A DNA stretch of 64,000 nucleotides. Origin: Roseobacter sp. MED193. Lineage in GTDB: Bacteria; Pseudomonadota; Alphaproteobacteria; Rhodobacterales; Rhodobacteraceae. The translations under genes were made by a program, and so were the position numbers. The notes below the pieces were generated by a model. The model was not told where the DNA came from. It saw nothing but the letters and a program-made list of their open reading frames with translations, and did not search any database. The stretch spans positions 1,772,767 to 1,836,766 of the forward strand of contig NZ_CH902583.1 in assembly GCF_000152965.1 (NCBI RefSeq), in the 5' to 3' direction. This document shows positions 1 through 9,111 of the stretch, piece by piece (the first letter of the stretch is position 1; every line of letters begins with the position of its first letter).

Positions 1-351
<351 letters not shown>

Positions 352-899
352 AAAAGCAATCGCTTGCTTATCCTTGACGTTCGAACCTCTGCACATCTCC
401 AATACTCAAGGCCACCTTTGGGGGCAGGCCTCTATGTCCACCCGGCTAAGGATTGGACACGTATCGGAAGTCATCTGTTTGATGTACACAGTTTTCATAA
501 GAAAACAGTGAACCGTTCAAACAGTGAAGCTGACACTCTATCATCGCGCTACCGCTTCGCTACTTGAGCGCCGCAATATTACTAAGAGCGTTGATATACA
601 GACGTTGATCCATCGAAACGAACCAAACCGCCCACATATCTCTTCAGTTTTCATCAATGTCAAAGAGCTACACCAAAAGGCCAAAAATAAGACAGAGGCG
701 CCAATTCCTTAGCGCTACCGCCTCACCACATCCTTCAGATGCCCCAGTCTCTCCTGAGCGTCTCAATCGTCTTTCCGATCCGTCCAGAGCCTCGCAACCC
801 CCCGCCGTGCCGCGTCGCCGCTGCCGGTGAAGGGGGTTCTAAGCATAACTCAAATCACCCGCAATACCTAAATTACAAAAATCACACCTTTTTTGAAAG
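352..899 (-). promoter_or_regulatory. rRNA operon leader and promoter region
   Basis: This is about 550 bp of non-coding DNA upstream of the 16S gene, read on the minus strand. It holds a boxA-like antitermination element at 658-668 and a hairpin at 487-510 with 10-nt arms and one mismatch, in the position expected for leader folding or precursor processing. A CGGTAGCGC motif occurs twice (near 548-556 and 712-720). I could not fix the -35 and -10 hexamers with confidence. Short frames here show no codon bias or ribosome site and are not genes. Confidence 0.75.
658..668 (-). promoter_or_regulatory. boxA antitermination element of the rRNA leader
   Basis: Minus-strand GCTCTTTGACA closely matches the bacterial rRNA boxA consensus (TGCTCTTTAACA), which recruits the NusB-NusE antitermination complex. 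It lies about 310 nt upstream of the 16S 5' end, in the leader of the same transcript. The assignment rests on motif and position only. Confidence 0.75.
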
Positions 900-924
900 A
901 ACGCCCAGAAATAGGGCGTTTTTT
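900..924. terminator. Intrinsic terminator after the molybdopterin oxidoreductase
   Basis: A perfect 7-bp stem, AACGCCC and GGGCGTT with a 7-nt loop, is flanked by T-rich sequence on both strands. It lies about 175 bp past the stop of the leftward molybdopterin gene and before the rRNA promoter region, so it probably keeps the two transcripts apart. Confidence 0.65.
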
Positions 925-1100
925 CACTCTATCCCAGAGCCCTCCCGGTATTATCCGCCAGATTCCAGGTATTGCGCAGCTCAAAGGCCCGGGGCACTCC
1001 TCAAACTCGAGTCACTTCTCATTCCCCGCGTCCTCGAAGGAACCACTCTGGTCAGTCCTGTCACAGGCTAATTGGCCTGGCCCTGCGTTGAGCATCTTGC

Positions 1101-3221
1101 CTATTTCGCGGCACGTCCGGGCAGCCTGGACAATTTGCGGGCGCAGACAGCCACGCCATTGAAGGCCGCGTTGCCACTAACAGGGTCTATCCGTCTGTCA
1201 TCGGTCAGATCATTGATCGAAACAGTCTGTACCTTGGTTGCGGCTGAGAGTTTGCCCTGTCGCTGTCCCCAGCCCTGTGGAATCGACACGACCCCTGGCG
1301 CAATCTCATCGGTGATCTCCACCGGCAGTACGGCCGAACCCACTGCACTTGTGATCTCGATATCTTCGGCCTCTACCACTCCAAGCCGAGCGGCGTCAGC
1401 CGGGTTGAGCTGCACCGTGCACCGATTGCGGCCCTTCACCAAACGGGGGCTGTTCTGGGTCCAGCTGTTGTGACTGCGGACCTGGCGACGGCCAATCATC
1501 AACAGCGGGAAATCGGCGCTAACAGGCGGTTGAAACGCCTGCAATCGCGGAAGATCCTCCAGGAAGACATCGGGGGCGAGGTTCAGACGTCCCTCCGGTG
1601 TCTCGAGGCGGTCAGCAATATTGGGAACAAGGGGGCCAAGATCAATCGAGCCACTGGGCGCGCTCAAAAGCGCTTCTACCGTGACAGCATCACCGTGGCA
1701 CCCCTGCGGCAGCAACATCTGCAACATTTCGCTCGGCGACGGACCGATACTGTTGGAGCCAGAAATCCTTGCTGCCAAGCGTGAGATTACCTCCCATTCC
1801 TGCGGGTTGCCATTCGGAGTCTCGAAGATCGGTTTGGCAAAGGCGGCGGTATTGTGGACCGCAAAGCTGTGGAAGACCATGTCATAGACATCTTCCTCTA
1901 GCGCCACACTGGCAGGCAGGATCAGATCCGCATGGCGCGTGGTGTCATTAATGTGCAGATCAATCGACATCATAAAGTCGAGGTTTTGGAAGGCGCGGTC
2001 AATGCGCTGGCCATTTGGCGCGGTCAAGACCGGATTGCCAGCAACGGTGATCATCGCCTTGATCTGACCTTCACCCGGTGTTTCCATTTCCTCAGCCATG
2101 ACTGAAACCGGGAATTCGCCATTGTACAGCGGTTGTTGCGACACCCGTGACCGTCTCTCAGGATAGCTGCGCGACTTGCCTTTGCGGCTGGTCATGCCAA
2201 CGTAGTCCAGCGCCGGGGTGGTGAACATTGCCCCGCCAGGGCTGTCGAAATTGCCAGTGATGATATTAAGCGCATTGTTAGCCCATTGGCACAGGGAGCC
2301 AAAGCTCTGGGTTGAGGCCCCCATGCGGGCATAGCAAACTGCGGATTTGGAGGTAGCAAAGTCACGTGCCAACGCGCGGATGGTCTGGGCTTCGATGCCC
2401 GTCATTTCCGCGGCCTTGTCGGCGGTAAAGGGTCGCACCGCCTCCCGCAGGGTTTCGACACCATCCGTAATCTCCGCCAGCACGCCAAGTTTCTCTAGCC
2501 CCTGGGCAAAGACCTCATGAATCAGCGCCAACAGCAGGAAGGCATCGGTTTCAGGCTGAATGAACAGATGTTCGCCAGCGCGTGCCGCGGTTTCCGTACG
2601 GCGCGGATCAATCACCACAACACGACCGCCGCGCGCCTTGATCTCATCCATGCGCTTGCCAAATCCAGGCGCCGTCATCATTGACCCGTTTGAGACCACC
2701 GGATTGCCACCCAGTATCAGCATCAGATCCGTCCGAGCCACATCCGGCACCGGCATTAGCATCGGATGGCCCAGCATATGGATTGAGGCCACATGATGCG
2801 GAATCTGATCCGCCGTGGCGGATGAATAGCGATTGTTGGTCCCCAGCGCCTTGACCAGCCTTGGCAGTGTGAGAAGATTGCCGAACTTATGCGCATTGGG
2901 ATTGCCAAGATAGACACCAACGCCGTCCTTGCCGTGGAGTTTTTGCACGGCGTCCAGACGTTCAACGGCAAAATCATAGGCCTCGTCCCAACTGATTGGA
3001 ACAAACACGCCATCAACCTTTTTCAAGGGCGTTGTCACCCGATCAGGATCAGTGCGAAAATCCTGCAGTGCGATGGCCTTGGGGCAGATATGGCCCCGCG
3101 ACAGCGGGTCCGCAGGATTGGGCTTGATGGAATGTACCTGGGTTTCGTCATAAGTGACAATCAGCCCGCACATGGCCTCGCAGATATTGCAGGTTCGAAA
3201 CTGGGTTTTCAGGTCGCTCAT
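1101..3221 (-). CDS. Molybdopterin-dependent oxidoreductase (DMSO reductase/formate dehydrogenase superfamily)
   Basis: This 706-residue protein has the full layout of a soluble DMSO-reductase-superfamily catalytic subunit. A 4Fe-4S motif is visible at the N-terminus (Cys11-X2-Cys14-X3-Cys18-X27-Cys46), followed by the molybdopterin domains (about 50-530) and a C-terminal dinucleotide-binding domain (about 560-690). There is no Tat signal, so it is predicted cytoplasmic. The region where the molybdenum ligand is expected (around residue 140, SSATADQIP) has no Cys or Sec; Asp or Ser may serve. That argues against a classical formate dehydrogenase, but the substrate cannot be told from sequence. 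It is alone on its transcript, downstream of the polyamine operon, with a terminator at 900-924. No partner iron-sulfur or membrane subunit is adjacent. Confidence 0.9.
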   Translation of the reverse strand: MSDLKTQFRTCNICEAMCGLIVTYDETQVHSIKPNPADPLSRGHICPKAIALQDFRTDPDRVTTPLKKVDGVFVPISWDEAYDFAVERLDAVQKLHGKDGVGVYLGNPNAHKFGNLLTLPRLVKALGTNNRYSSATADQIPHHVASIHMLGHPMLMPVPDVARTDLMLILGGNPVVSNGSMMTAPGFGKRMDEIKARGGRVVVIDPRRTETAARAGEHLFIQPETDAFLLLALIHEVFAQGLEKLGVLAEITDGVETLREAVRPFTADKAAEMTGIEAQTIRALARDFATSKSAVCYARMGASTQSFGSLCQWANNALNIITGNFDSPGGAMFTTPALDYVGMTSRKGKSRSYPERRSRVSQQPLYNGEFPVSVMAEEMETPGEGQIKAMITVAGNPVLTAPNGQRIDRAFQNLDFMMSIDLHINDTTRHADLILPASVALEEDVYDMVFHSFAVHNTAAFAKPIFETPNGNPQEWEVISRLAARISGSNSIGPSPSEMLQMLLPQGCHGDAVTVEALLSAPSGSIDLGPLVPNIADRLETPEGRLNLAPDVFLEDLPRLQAFQPPVSADFPLLMIGRRQVRSHNSWTQNSPRLVKGRNRCTVQLNPADAARLGVVEAEDIEITSAVGSAVLPVEITDEIAPGVVSIPQGWGQRQGKLSAATKVQTVSINDLTDDRRIDPVSGNAAFNGVAVCARKLSRLPGRAAK

Positions 3222-3381
3222 GGCTGCCTCCGGCTGGGTTCACATCTCTCCGTCAAGGTCTCAAGCCTAGACCAGCGATCCCGCGTTTTGCAGAGTATTA
3301 TCCCAGCGTCACAGTGCTTGGACCAAACGTCACTTTGGCCTTTCAAGCACGGCACGCCAGGATTTTGGCGCCAAAGACTGC

Positions 3382-4233
3382 TTAAACCTCTCCAACCGCT
3401 GCCATCAGGCGGTAGACGATCTGCGCCGCCGTGAAGTCCCAGGCTGCATTGCCATCAGGGGCAAGCTCAACCACATCCAACCCAACGCAACGGCGCCCGT
3501 TCAGCGCATGTTCCACGAGTTGCAAAGCCTGATAATAGCCCAAGCCTCCGGGCACTGGCGTGCCAGTGGCGGGCATCTGCGAAGGATCCAGCCCATCCAC
3601 ATCAAAGCTAACATAGACCAGCTCAGGGAAATCCTCTGGCAGGTCGATAGCGTGAATATTGCCGGTGACCAATTCTTCTGCATCGACATGAAAGACACCA
3701 TTGGCAACTCGGCTTTCGGCTTCCTGAGTGCAAAGCGCCCGAACACCAAACTGCGCCAAGCCATGGCCTTCCTCGATCAAAAGGTTCATGACCGAGGCGT
3801 GAGAATGCTTCTCTCCCTGATAGGCCACGCGCAGATCGGCATGGGCATCAATCTGTACGATGCCAACCCGTTGTTTAAGCGCACGGGCTACCCCGGTCAC
3901 TGCGCCATAGCTGAGCGAATGCTCCCCGCCTAACGTGACGGGCAGTTTGCCTGCGCGTACCGCGGCCTCAGTGCGCTGTGCGAGCCGTTCCATCACCTCA
4001 GCCAGAGGCCCGTCACAATCAAGCGCGGGCTCGGTGAAGATCCCCCTGGCACAGGGCTCAGCCCCCCGGCACAATCGTTCGAGCTCGTTTGAAGCCTCGA
4101 TGATTGCCTCCGGCCCCGATGCGGTGCCCGCACCATAAGAGACAGTGCGTTCCAAAGGCACGGGGATAACCCGAAAAAACGCGTCTTCGCTACGCTCAGC
4201 CGTGCTCAGCTCACTTTCCAGAAAGAAGCTCAT
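3382..4233 (-). CDS. speB: Agmatinase (arginase/agmatinase/ureohydrolase family)
   Basis: Predicted to hydrolyse agmatine to putrescine and urea in the cytoplasm. The 283-residue protein keeps all the dinuclear manganese ligands of the ureohydrolase family: His105 (GGEHS), Asp129, His131 and Asp133 (DAHAD), and Asp211 and Asp213 (SFDVDGLDP). The ATG at 4233 is chosen because GAGGGG lies 6 nt upstream; a longer frame to 4272 would overlap the gene before it. It is the last of four genes in a tight leftward operon with speA, carboxyspermidine dehydrogenase and the decarboxylase. That context favours agmatinase over arginase, guanidinobutyrase or proclavaminate hydrolase, which share the fold. 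Confidence 0.88.
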   Translation of the reverse strand: MSFFLESELSTAERSEDAFFRVIPVPLERTVSYGAGTASGPEAIIEASNELERLCRGAEPCARGIFTEPALDCDGPLAEVMERLAQRTEAAVRAGKLPVTLGGEHSLSYGAVTGVARALKQRVGIVQIDAHADLRVAYQGEKHSHASVMNLLIEEGHGLAQFGVRALCTQEAESRVANGVFHVDAEELVTGNIHAIDLPEDFPELVYVSFDVDGLDPSQMPATGTPVPGGLGYYQALQLVEHALNGRRCVGLDVVELAPDGNAAWDFTAAQIVYRLMAAVGEV

Positions 4234-4243
4234 AGCGTTCCCC

Positions 4244-5413
4244 TCACGACAGGCGCTCCTTGAAATCGGCATAACCGAATTGTTTCACACTCCGCAGATC
4301 ATCCGTCTGGCTGTTCCACAGCAGGATTGCAGGCAAGGCAACCCCGTTAAACGTATTGGTTTTGACCATGGAATAATGCGCTTGATCCAGGAAGGCGAAG
4401 CGATCTCCGATCTGCAGCGGCTGTGCCATTTTGTAGTCCCCAATCACATCCCCCGCCAGGCAGGACGGTCCGCCAAAACGATAGCTATGGCCCGTTTCGA
4501 CCTCCCCCAGCAGGGCGGGGCGATAGGGGGCTTCGATTACATCTGGCATATGGCAGGTGGCAGAAATATCGGTGATGGCCAGATCCACGCCGTTCCGCGG
4601 TAGGTCCAGGACTTCGCCCACCAGAATACCCGCATCCAGGGCCACCGCTTCGCCGGGTTCAAGATAGACGTCAACATGATATTTGCTGCGAATTTCCAGA
4701 ATAAAATCCACAAGCGCGTCGCGGTCATAGTCATCGCGGGTGATATGATGGCCACCACCAAAGTTCAGCCATTTCAACTGGCCAAGAAATGGCCCCAGCT
4801 TTGGCTCTATCGCTGCCCAGGTGCGTGCCAAAGGGGCAAAGCCCTGTTCACAGAGCGTATGCATATGCAGCCCGTCCACCCCATCCAGCGCCGCCGCAGT
4901 CAGCTGGCTGATCGGCGTGCCCAGCCGCGAACAGGGCGCGCAGGGGTCATATTTGGCGATCTCGCCTTCGGAATGTTCAGGGTTGATCCGCAGCCCCACC
5001 TGTTTGCTGGCAGCCTGGCATCTGGCCAGAAACCGGTCCTTCTGGGCCACACTGTTGAAGATCATGTGATCAGAGAGCGCAATGATCTCCTCGATCTCGC
5101 TGTCCTTGTAGCCCGCACAAAAGGTGGCGACCTCGCCGCCATATTCTTCGCGCGCCAGGCGCGCCTCATGCAACCCACTGGCGCAGGTGCCGCTCAGATA
5201 GTGACACACCAAAGGCGCCAGCGAAAACATCGAAAATGCCTTGAGCGCCGCCAGAACATGGGCGCCGGAGCGCTCGGCCACATCGGCCAGCACCATCAGG
5301 TTCCGCTCGACCGCCTTTTCGTCCACCACAAAACAGGGCGTGGGCACGCGGGAGAGGTCGAAATCGCGAAAGGCACCGGCATCGCCGGCCTGGGTTTGCA
5401 TCATGTCGGTCAT
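4244..5413 (-). CDS. nspC: Carboxynorspermidine/carboxyspermidine decarboxylase
   Basis: PLP enzyme of the alanine-racemase fold that decarboxylates carboxyspermidine to spermidine (or carboxynorspermidine to norspermidine). The protein is 389 residues, the usual family length. Visible features are the N-terminal PLP lysine (Lys58 in LAALKAFS), the glycine-rich phosphate loop WLNFGGGHH, and the C-terminal GPSCLAGD segment with the active-site cysteine. The ATG at 5413 has GGAGGA 8 nt upstream and is preferred to the in-frame start at 5434. It lies 10 bp before speB and downstream of the matching dehydrogenase. With speA and speB alongside, spermidine is the more likely product, since no diaminobutyrate route to diaminopropane is seen here. 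Confidence 0.92.
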   Translation of the reverse strand: MTDMMQTQAGDAGAFRDFDLSRVPTPCFVVDEKAVERNLMVLADVAERSGAHVLAALKAFSMFSLAPLVCHYLSGTCASGLHEARLAREEYGGEVATFCAGYKDSEIEEIIALSDHMIFNSVAQKDRFLARCQAASKQVGLRINPEHSEGEIAKYDPCAPCSRLGTPISQLTAAALDGVDGLHMHTLCEQGFAPLARTWAAIEPKLGPFLGQLKWLNFGGGHHITRDDYDRDALVDFILEIRSKYHVDVYLEPGEAVALDAGILVGEVLDLPRNGVDLAITDISATCHMPDVIEAPYRPALLGEVETGHSYRFGGPSCLAGDVIGDYKMAQPLQIGDRFAFLDQAHYSMVKTNTFNGVALPAILLWNSQTDDLRSVKQFGYADFKERLS

Positions 5414-5460
5414 GGAAAATGTCCTCCAATTCACGCGGAGGGCCGTCCCCGGCCGCGGGT

Positions 5461-5518
5461 GGGGGTGAAGCCCCCGCCCATGGGGGCGGTCGGGGGCTGC
5501 CCGGCGTTGCCGCCGGGC
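5461..5518. repeat. GC-rich intergenic hairpin pair within the polyamine operon
   Basis: The 111-bp gap between the dehydrogenase and decarboxylase genes holds GGGGGTGAAGCCCCC at 5461-5475 and a perfect 8-bp stem (GCCCGGCG, TTGC loop, CGCCGGGC) at 5499-5518. The first resembles the GGGGGC-GCCCCC hairpins at 12318 and 13706. Such hairpins inside an operon can set mRNA stability or attenuate downstream genes; no U-tract follows, so a strong terminator is unlikely. Confidence 0.55.
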
Positions 5519-5524
5519 AAAGAT

Positions 5525-6736
5525 TCAGAACTCGACCGGACCGTTCAGCTCATGCACCTGCCATGGCAGGCCGTGTTCGTTCAGCATGTCCATGAAGTTG
5601 TCGGGGTCGAGCTGCTCCATGTTCCAGACACCGGGCTCGACCCAGTTGCCCTTCAGCACCTGCGCCGCACCGATCATGGCAGGCACGCCGGTGGTATAGG
5701 ACACAGCCTGGCTGCCAACCTCGGCATAGCAGTCCTCGTGGTCGCAGATGTTGTAGATATAGTAGGTCTTTTCACCCGAACCATCCTTGGCCTGGCCGGT
5801 GGCAATGTCACCGATACAGGCCTTGCCCTTGGTTTCTGGTCCCAGATCGCCGGGATCAGGCAATAGGGTTTTCAGGAACTGGATCGGAATGATTTCCTGC
5901 CCATCATGCATCACAGGATCAATCCGGGTCATACCGACATTTTCCAGTACCTTGGCATGCATGATATAGGCGTCACCAAAGGTCATCCAGAACCGGGCCC
6001 GCTCGATCTCCGGGAAATGGGTCGACAGGCTTTCCAGCTCTTCGTGATACATCAGGTACATGTTCTTGGCCCCGATTGCCGGGAAGTCGAACTCGACCTT
6101 ATGCGACATGGCCGGCGTGCCGTGCCAAGCGCCGTTTTCCCAGTGACGTGCCTCAGCCAGCACTTCGCGCAGGTTGATTTCCGGATTAAAGTTGGTGGCA
6201 AATTCCTGATCGTTGGAGCCACCATTGGCATCCAGAATGTCGATCTGGCGGATTGTGTCCAGCTTGTGCTTCTTCAACCAGGTGGCAAAGACACTGGTCA
6301 CGCCCGGATCAAAACCAGAACCAAGAATGGCCGTCAGGCCTGCTTCTTTGAACTTGTCCTGATAAGCCCATTGCCAGTGATATTCAAACTTGGCTACGTC
6401 TTCGGGCTCGTAGTTTGCGGTATCCAGATAGTGGCAACCAGCCTCGAGGCAGGCATCCATCAGCACTAGGTCCTGATAGGGCAGAGCCAGGTTCACCAGG
6501 ATCTCAGCCCCGGTTTCGCGGATCAGGGCAACCGTTGCGGCCACATCATAGGCGTCCAGCTCGGCAGTTTTGATCTCAACCCCGGTGCGTTCCTTCACGC
6601 TGGCGGCAATCGCATCACATTTGGATTTGGTACGGCTGGCCAAGGTGATCTCGGTAAAGATATCGGCGTTCATTGCCATCTTATGGACCGATGCGTGGCT
6701 TACGCCGCCGGCACCAACAACAAGTGTCTTACCCAT
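5525..6736 (-). CDS. Carboxyspermidine/carboxynorspermidine dehydrogenase (saccharopine dehydrogenase family)
   Basis: Predicted to condense aspartate-semialdehyde with putrescine using NADPH, giving carboxyspermidine. The 403-residue protein begins with a Rossmann fold (VVGAGGVSHASVHK) and has the family landmarks seen in Vibrio carboxynorspermidine synthase, including ILGSGFDPGVTSVFA, the YNICDHE segment and the C-terminal NMEQLDPD block. The ATG at 6736 follows AAGGAG; the in-frame start at 6766 would overlap speA. Ordinary saccharopine dehydrogenase or homospermidine synthase is less likely given the decarboxylase next door. The co-substrate enzyme, asd, lies separately at 42.5-43.6 kb. 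Confidence 0.9.
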   Translation of the reverse strand: MGKTLVVGAGGVSHASVHKMAMNADIFTEITLASRTKSKCDAIAASVKERTGVEIKTAELDAYDVAATVALIRETGAEILVNLALPYQDLVLMDACLEAGCHYLDTANYEPEDVAKFEYHWQWAYQDKFKEAGLTAILGSGFDPGVTSVFATWLKKHKLDTIRQIDILDANGGSNDQEFATNFNPEINLREVLAEARHWENGAWHGTPAMSHKVEFDFPAIGAKNMYLMYHEELESLSTHFPEIERARFWMTFGDAYIMHAKVLENVGMTRIDPVMHDGQEIIPIQFLKTLLPDPGDLGPETKGKACIGDIATGQAKDGSGEKTYYIYNICDHEDCYAEVGSQAVSYTTGVPAMIGAAQVLKGNWVEPGVWNMEQLDPDNFMDMLNEHGLPWQVHELNGPVEF

Positions 6737-6758
6737 GGTGGTTCTCTCCTTACCGGGG

Positions 6759-8648
6759 TTATTCATAATATGTATAGCCGTTGATCGAGTCCCGATAGGC
6801 CCCGATCAGGGTTTTACGTTCTGCGACCTGCACAGCCCCGCTTGAAATGGCCTCGTCCACCATTTTGCGAAAGGCCGCCACACAGTCAGCTGGGTCGAAC
6901 TCGACATAGGACAGGACCTCGGAGATCGTGTCGCCTTCCTGTTCGTGCAACAGGTCAAACCCGCCATCTGGGCGCAGGTCGATGGTCACAACATTTGTAT
7001 CGCCAAACAGATTGTGCAAATCGCCCAGGGTCTCCTGGTAGGCACCAACAAAGAACACCCCAAGGTAATAGCGCTGATCCTCGCTGAGAGAATGCACCGG
7101 CAAGGAGGGCGAGATCCCGTCCGCCAGGATAAAACGATCCACCTTACCGTCGCTGTCACAAGTGATGTCAGACAGCACCGCGCGGCGATCCGGTGTCTGG
7201 TTCAGCATCTGCAGCGGTACAATCGGATGCAGCTGGTCAATGGCCCAAACATCCGGCAGGGATTGGAACAGTGAAAAATTGCAGTGATAAACATCCGCAA
7301 CCTCTTCCAGCTTTTCCCCCAGCTCATTCACTTCATCAGAAGCCGCAGCCAGAACTTTGATCTGCGCGATCAAGGACAGGTAGATACGCTCTGCCCGCGC
7401 CATCTGCCGCAGGTCGACCATGCCGCGACGAAACAATCCCCGCAGTTCATCGCGATAGAAGGTGGCATCGTTCCAGCATTCCTGTACCCGGCCTGCCACC
7501 AAATAGCCGCGGATCGCGGCCAGGTCAGAGACCAAGTGATGATCCTCCGGCTGCACATCCGGCGCGTCCGGCGCGTCATAGAGCGTCGTCTCCAGCACAT
7601 CAAAGATCAGCATCGACGAGGTCGCCACCACTGCCCGGCCGCTCTCCGTGACCAACACCGGATGGGCCACCTCGGCGTCATCCATCGCATAGGCTACGGT
7701 TTCCACCACGTTTGAAGCATATTCTTCGATCGAATAGTTGATCGAATTCTCTGCGGCCCGTTTCTCGCCCGTATAGTCGATGCCCAAGCCCCCGCCGAGA
7801 TCGAGATGGGTCAGCGGCACGCCTTCGCGGGTCAGTTCAATAAAATAGCGGCAGGCCTCCGCCGTGGCGCGGCGGACATCGTTCACATCCGGCACCTGAC
7901 TGCCCAAATGGGAATGCTGCAGTCTCAGGCAATGCAGCAGGCCCACATCTTTGAGTCGATCCACAACCCGCAGCAACTGATCAGAGTTCATGCCAAAGGC
8001 TGACCGATCACCAGAGCTTTCTTGCCACTTGCCACCAATCTGGTTGGTCAGTTTAACGCGTACCCCAAGAAGCGGTTCAATTCCCAACTCGCGAGTGACT
8101 TCGATGACGGTCTCCGCCTCCTTGGGGCTTTCCAGCACAATGATGGTATTGAAACCAAGGCGGCGCGACAGGATCGCCAGGCGGATAAATTCTGCGTCCT
8201 TGACGCCGTTGCACACAATCAGCGCATCCTTCGCCAAACGGTGGGCCAGCGCGATGACCAACTCTGGCTTGGATCCGGCTTCGAGGCCAAAGTCATATTT
8301 GCTTCCGAATTCAACAATGCGGTCGATCACCTGGGCCTGCTGATTGACCTTGATGGGAAAGACCCCGCGATAGGGCGCTTTATATCCCACCCGCTGGATT
8401 GCGTTGGCAAAGCTCTGGTTGATATGGCGGATTTCGTTCTCCAGGAACGAACTGATACGCAGCAGCAGTGGCGAAGCGATGCCGCGTTGTTCCAGATCAC
8501 TCAAGATGCCTGGCAGGCTGATGGGGGCGGCCTCTTTATGGGCCGGATTACACAGGGCAATCTCGCCCTCCGACGATACGGTGATCAGGCCCTTGCCCCA
8601 CCGTTCGACTCCGTAAATATCCTCTGCGCAGTTTTGGTCCTGTGTCAC
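6759..8648 (-). CDS. speA: Biosynthetic arginine decarboxylase
   Basis: PLP-dependent decarboxylase of the large SpeA family that converts arginine to agmatine. The protein is about 629 residues and contains the PLP lysine (Lys100 in FPIKVNQ), the HSHLGSQ and DLGGGLG segments of the barrel, the ITCDSDG block, and ends NGYTYYE as family members do (E. coli: YGYTYLE). I prefer the GTG at 8648 because AAAGG lies 9 nt upstream and the homologous region starts soon after; an in-frame TTG at 8699 has no ribosome site. It leads the four-gene operon, with the next gene starting 22 bp later. Its presence next to agmatinase means putrescine is made from arginine through agmatine. Confidence 0.93.
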   Translation of the reverse strand: MTQDQNCAEDIYGVERWGKGLITVSSEGEIALCNPAHKEAAPISLPGILSDLEQRGIASPLLLRISSFLENEIRHINQSFANAIQRVGYKAPYRGVFPIKVNQQAQVIDRIVEFGSKYDFGLEAGSKPELVIALAHRLAKDALIVCNGVKDAEFIRLAILSRRLGFNTIIVLESPKEAETVIEVTRELGIEPLLGVRVKLTNQIGGKWQESSGDRSAFGMNSDQLLRVVDRLKDVGLLHCLRLQHSHLGSQVPDVNDVRRATAEACRYFIELTREGVPLTHLDLGGGLGIDYTGEKRAAENSINYSIEEYASNVVETVAYAMDDAEVAHPVLVTESGRAVVATSSMLIFDVLETTLYDAPDAPDVQPEDHHLVSDLAAIRGYLVAGRVQECWNDATFYRDELRGLFRRGMVDLRQMARAERIYLSLIAQIKVLAAASDEVNELGEKLEEVADVYHCNFSLFQSLPDVWAIDQLHPIVPLQMLNQTPDRRAVLSDITCDSDGKVDRFILADGISPSLPVHSLSEDQRYYLGVFFVGAYQETLGDLHNLFGDTNVVTIDLRPDGGFDLLHEQEGDTISEVLSYVEFDPADCVAAFRKMVDEAISSGAVQVAERKTLIGAYRDSINGYTYYE

Positions 8649-9111
8649 ACGAGTTGGCCTTTGCTGATGGTGGGGAGACAAAGCGTCAAATAGAAGCAAA
8701 ATGGAGAGGTGTGGTTGTCTGGGTATCGTCCCATTCTATCCAGCAAAACCGCAATGGGATGGCCTGTTGCTGGCCTTGCGCCACGTATAGAAGCTCATAT
8801 GATTCCCTCCAATAGGACAACCGCCAATTTCATACTTCCTTTCCAGATCTCAGGGGACAAGCGCACCCGTGTTTGGCACCCCAAGAAGCGCCGGTAATAG
8901 GCAGCCAGACGGCCTATCACAAGACTGGAAAGCGGCACTTTGTGTCATGGAAGCGAAGAGGGCGCGCACCGGTGCCCACCACTCCCAGTTTATCCTGCAC
9001 GGCCTGTGTGAATCACGTCAGGATGTCGTAACCGCTTGACCTCAGCAGAGGGCTCTCGGGCATCTCCCTGCCCTGTGCGCAAAGGGCCACCGTCCCTAGC
9101 CCAGGGCATAT
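8649..9111. other. Intergenic region upstream of speA
   Basis: About 460 bp lie between the speA start and the stop of the cyclase gene. Both neighbours run leftward, so the speA promoter should be here. I see a GCACCGGTGC palindrome at 8966-8975 but no convincing promoter hexamers, riboswitch fold or small gene. Short open frames here lack ribosome sites and codon bias. Confidence 0.5.

Noticed and set aside
3364-3375. 12-bp perfect palindrome TTTGGCGCCAAA just past speB
   Set aside because: It has no loop for an RNA hairpin and no T-run, and a single self-complementary 12-mer in 64 kb is not strong evidence of a site.
4676-5866. A 396-codon open frame on the plus strand
   Set aside because: It is antisense to nspC and the carboxyspermidine dehydrogenase, spans the hairpin gap between them, has no ribosome site, and encodes low-complexity His/Arg/Gly-rich sequence typical of reverse frames in GC-rich genes.
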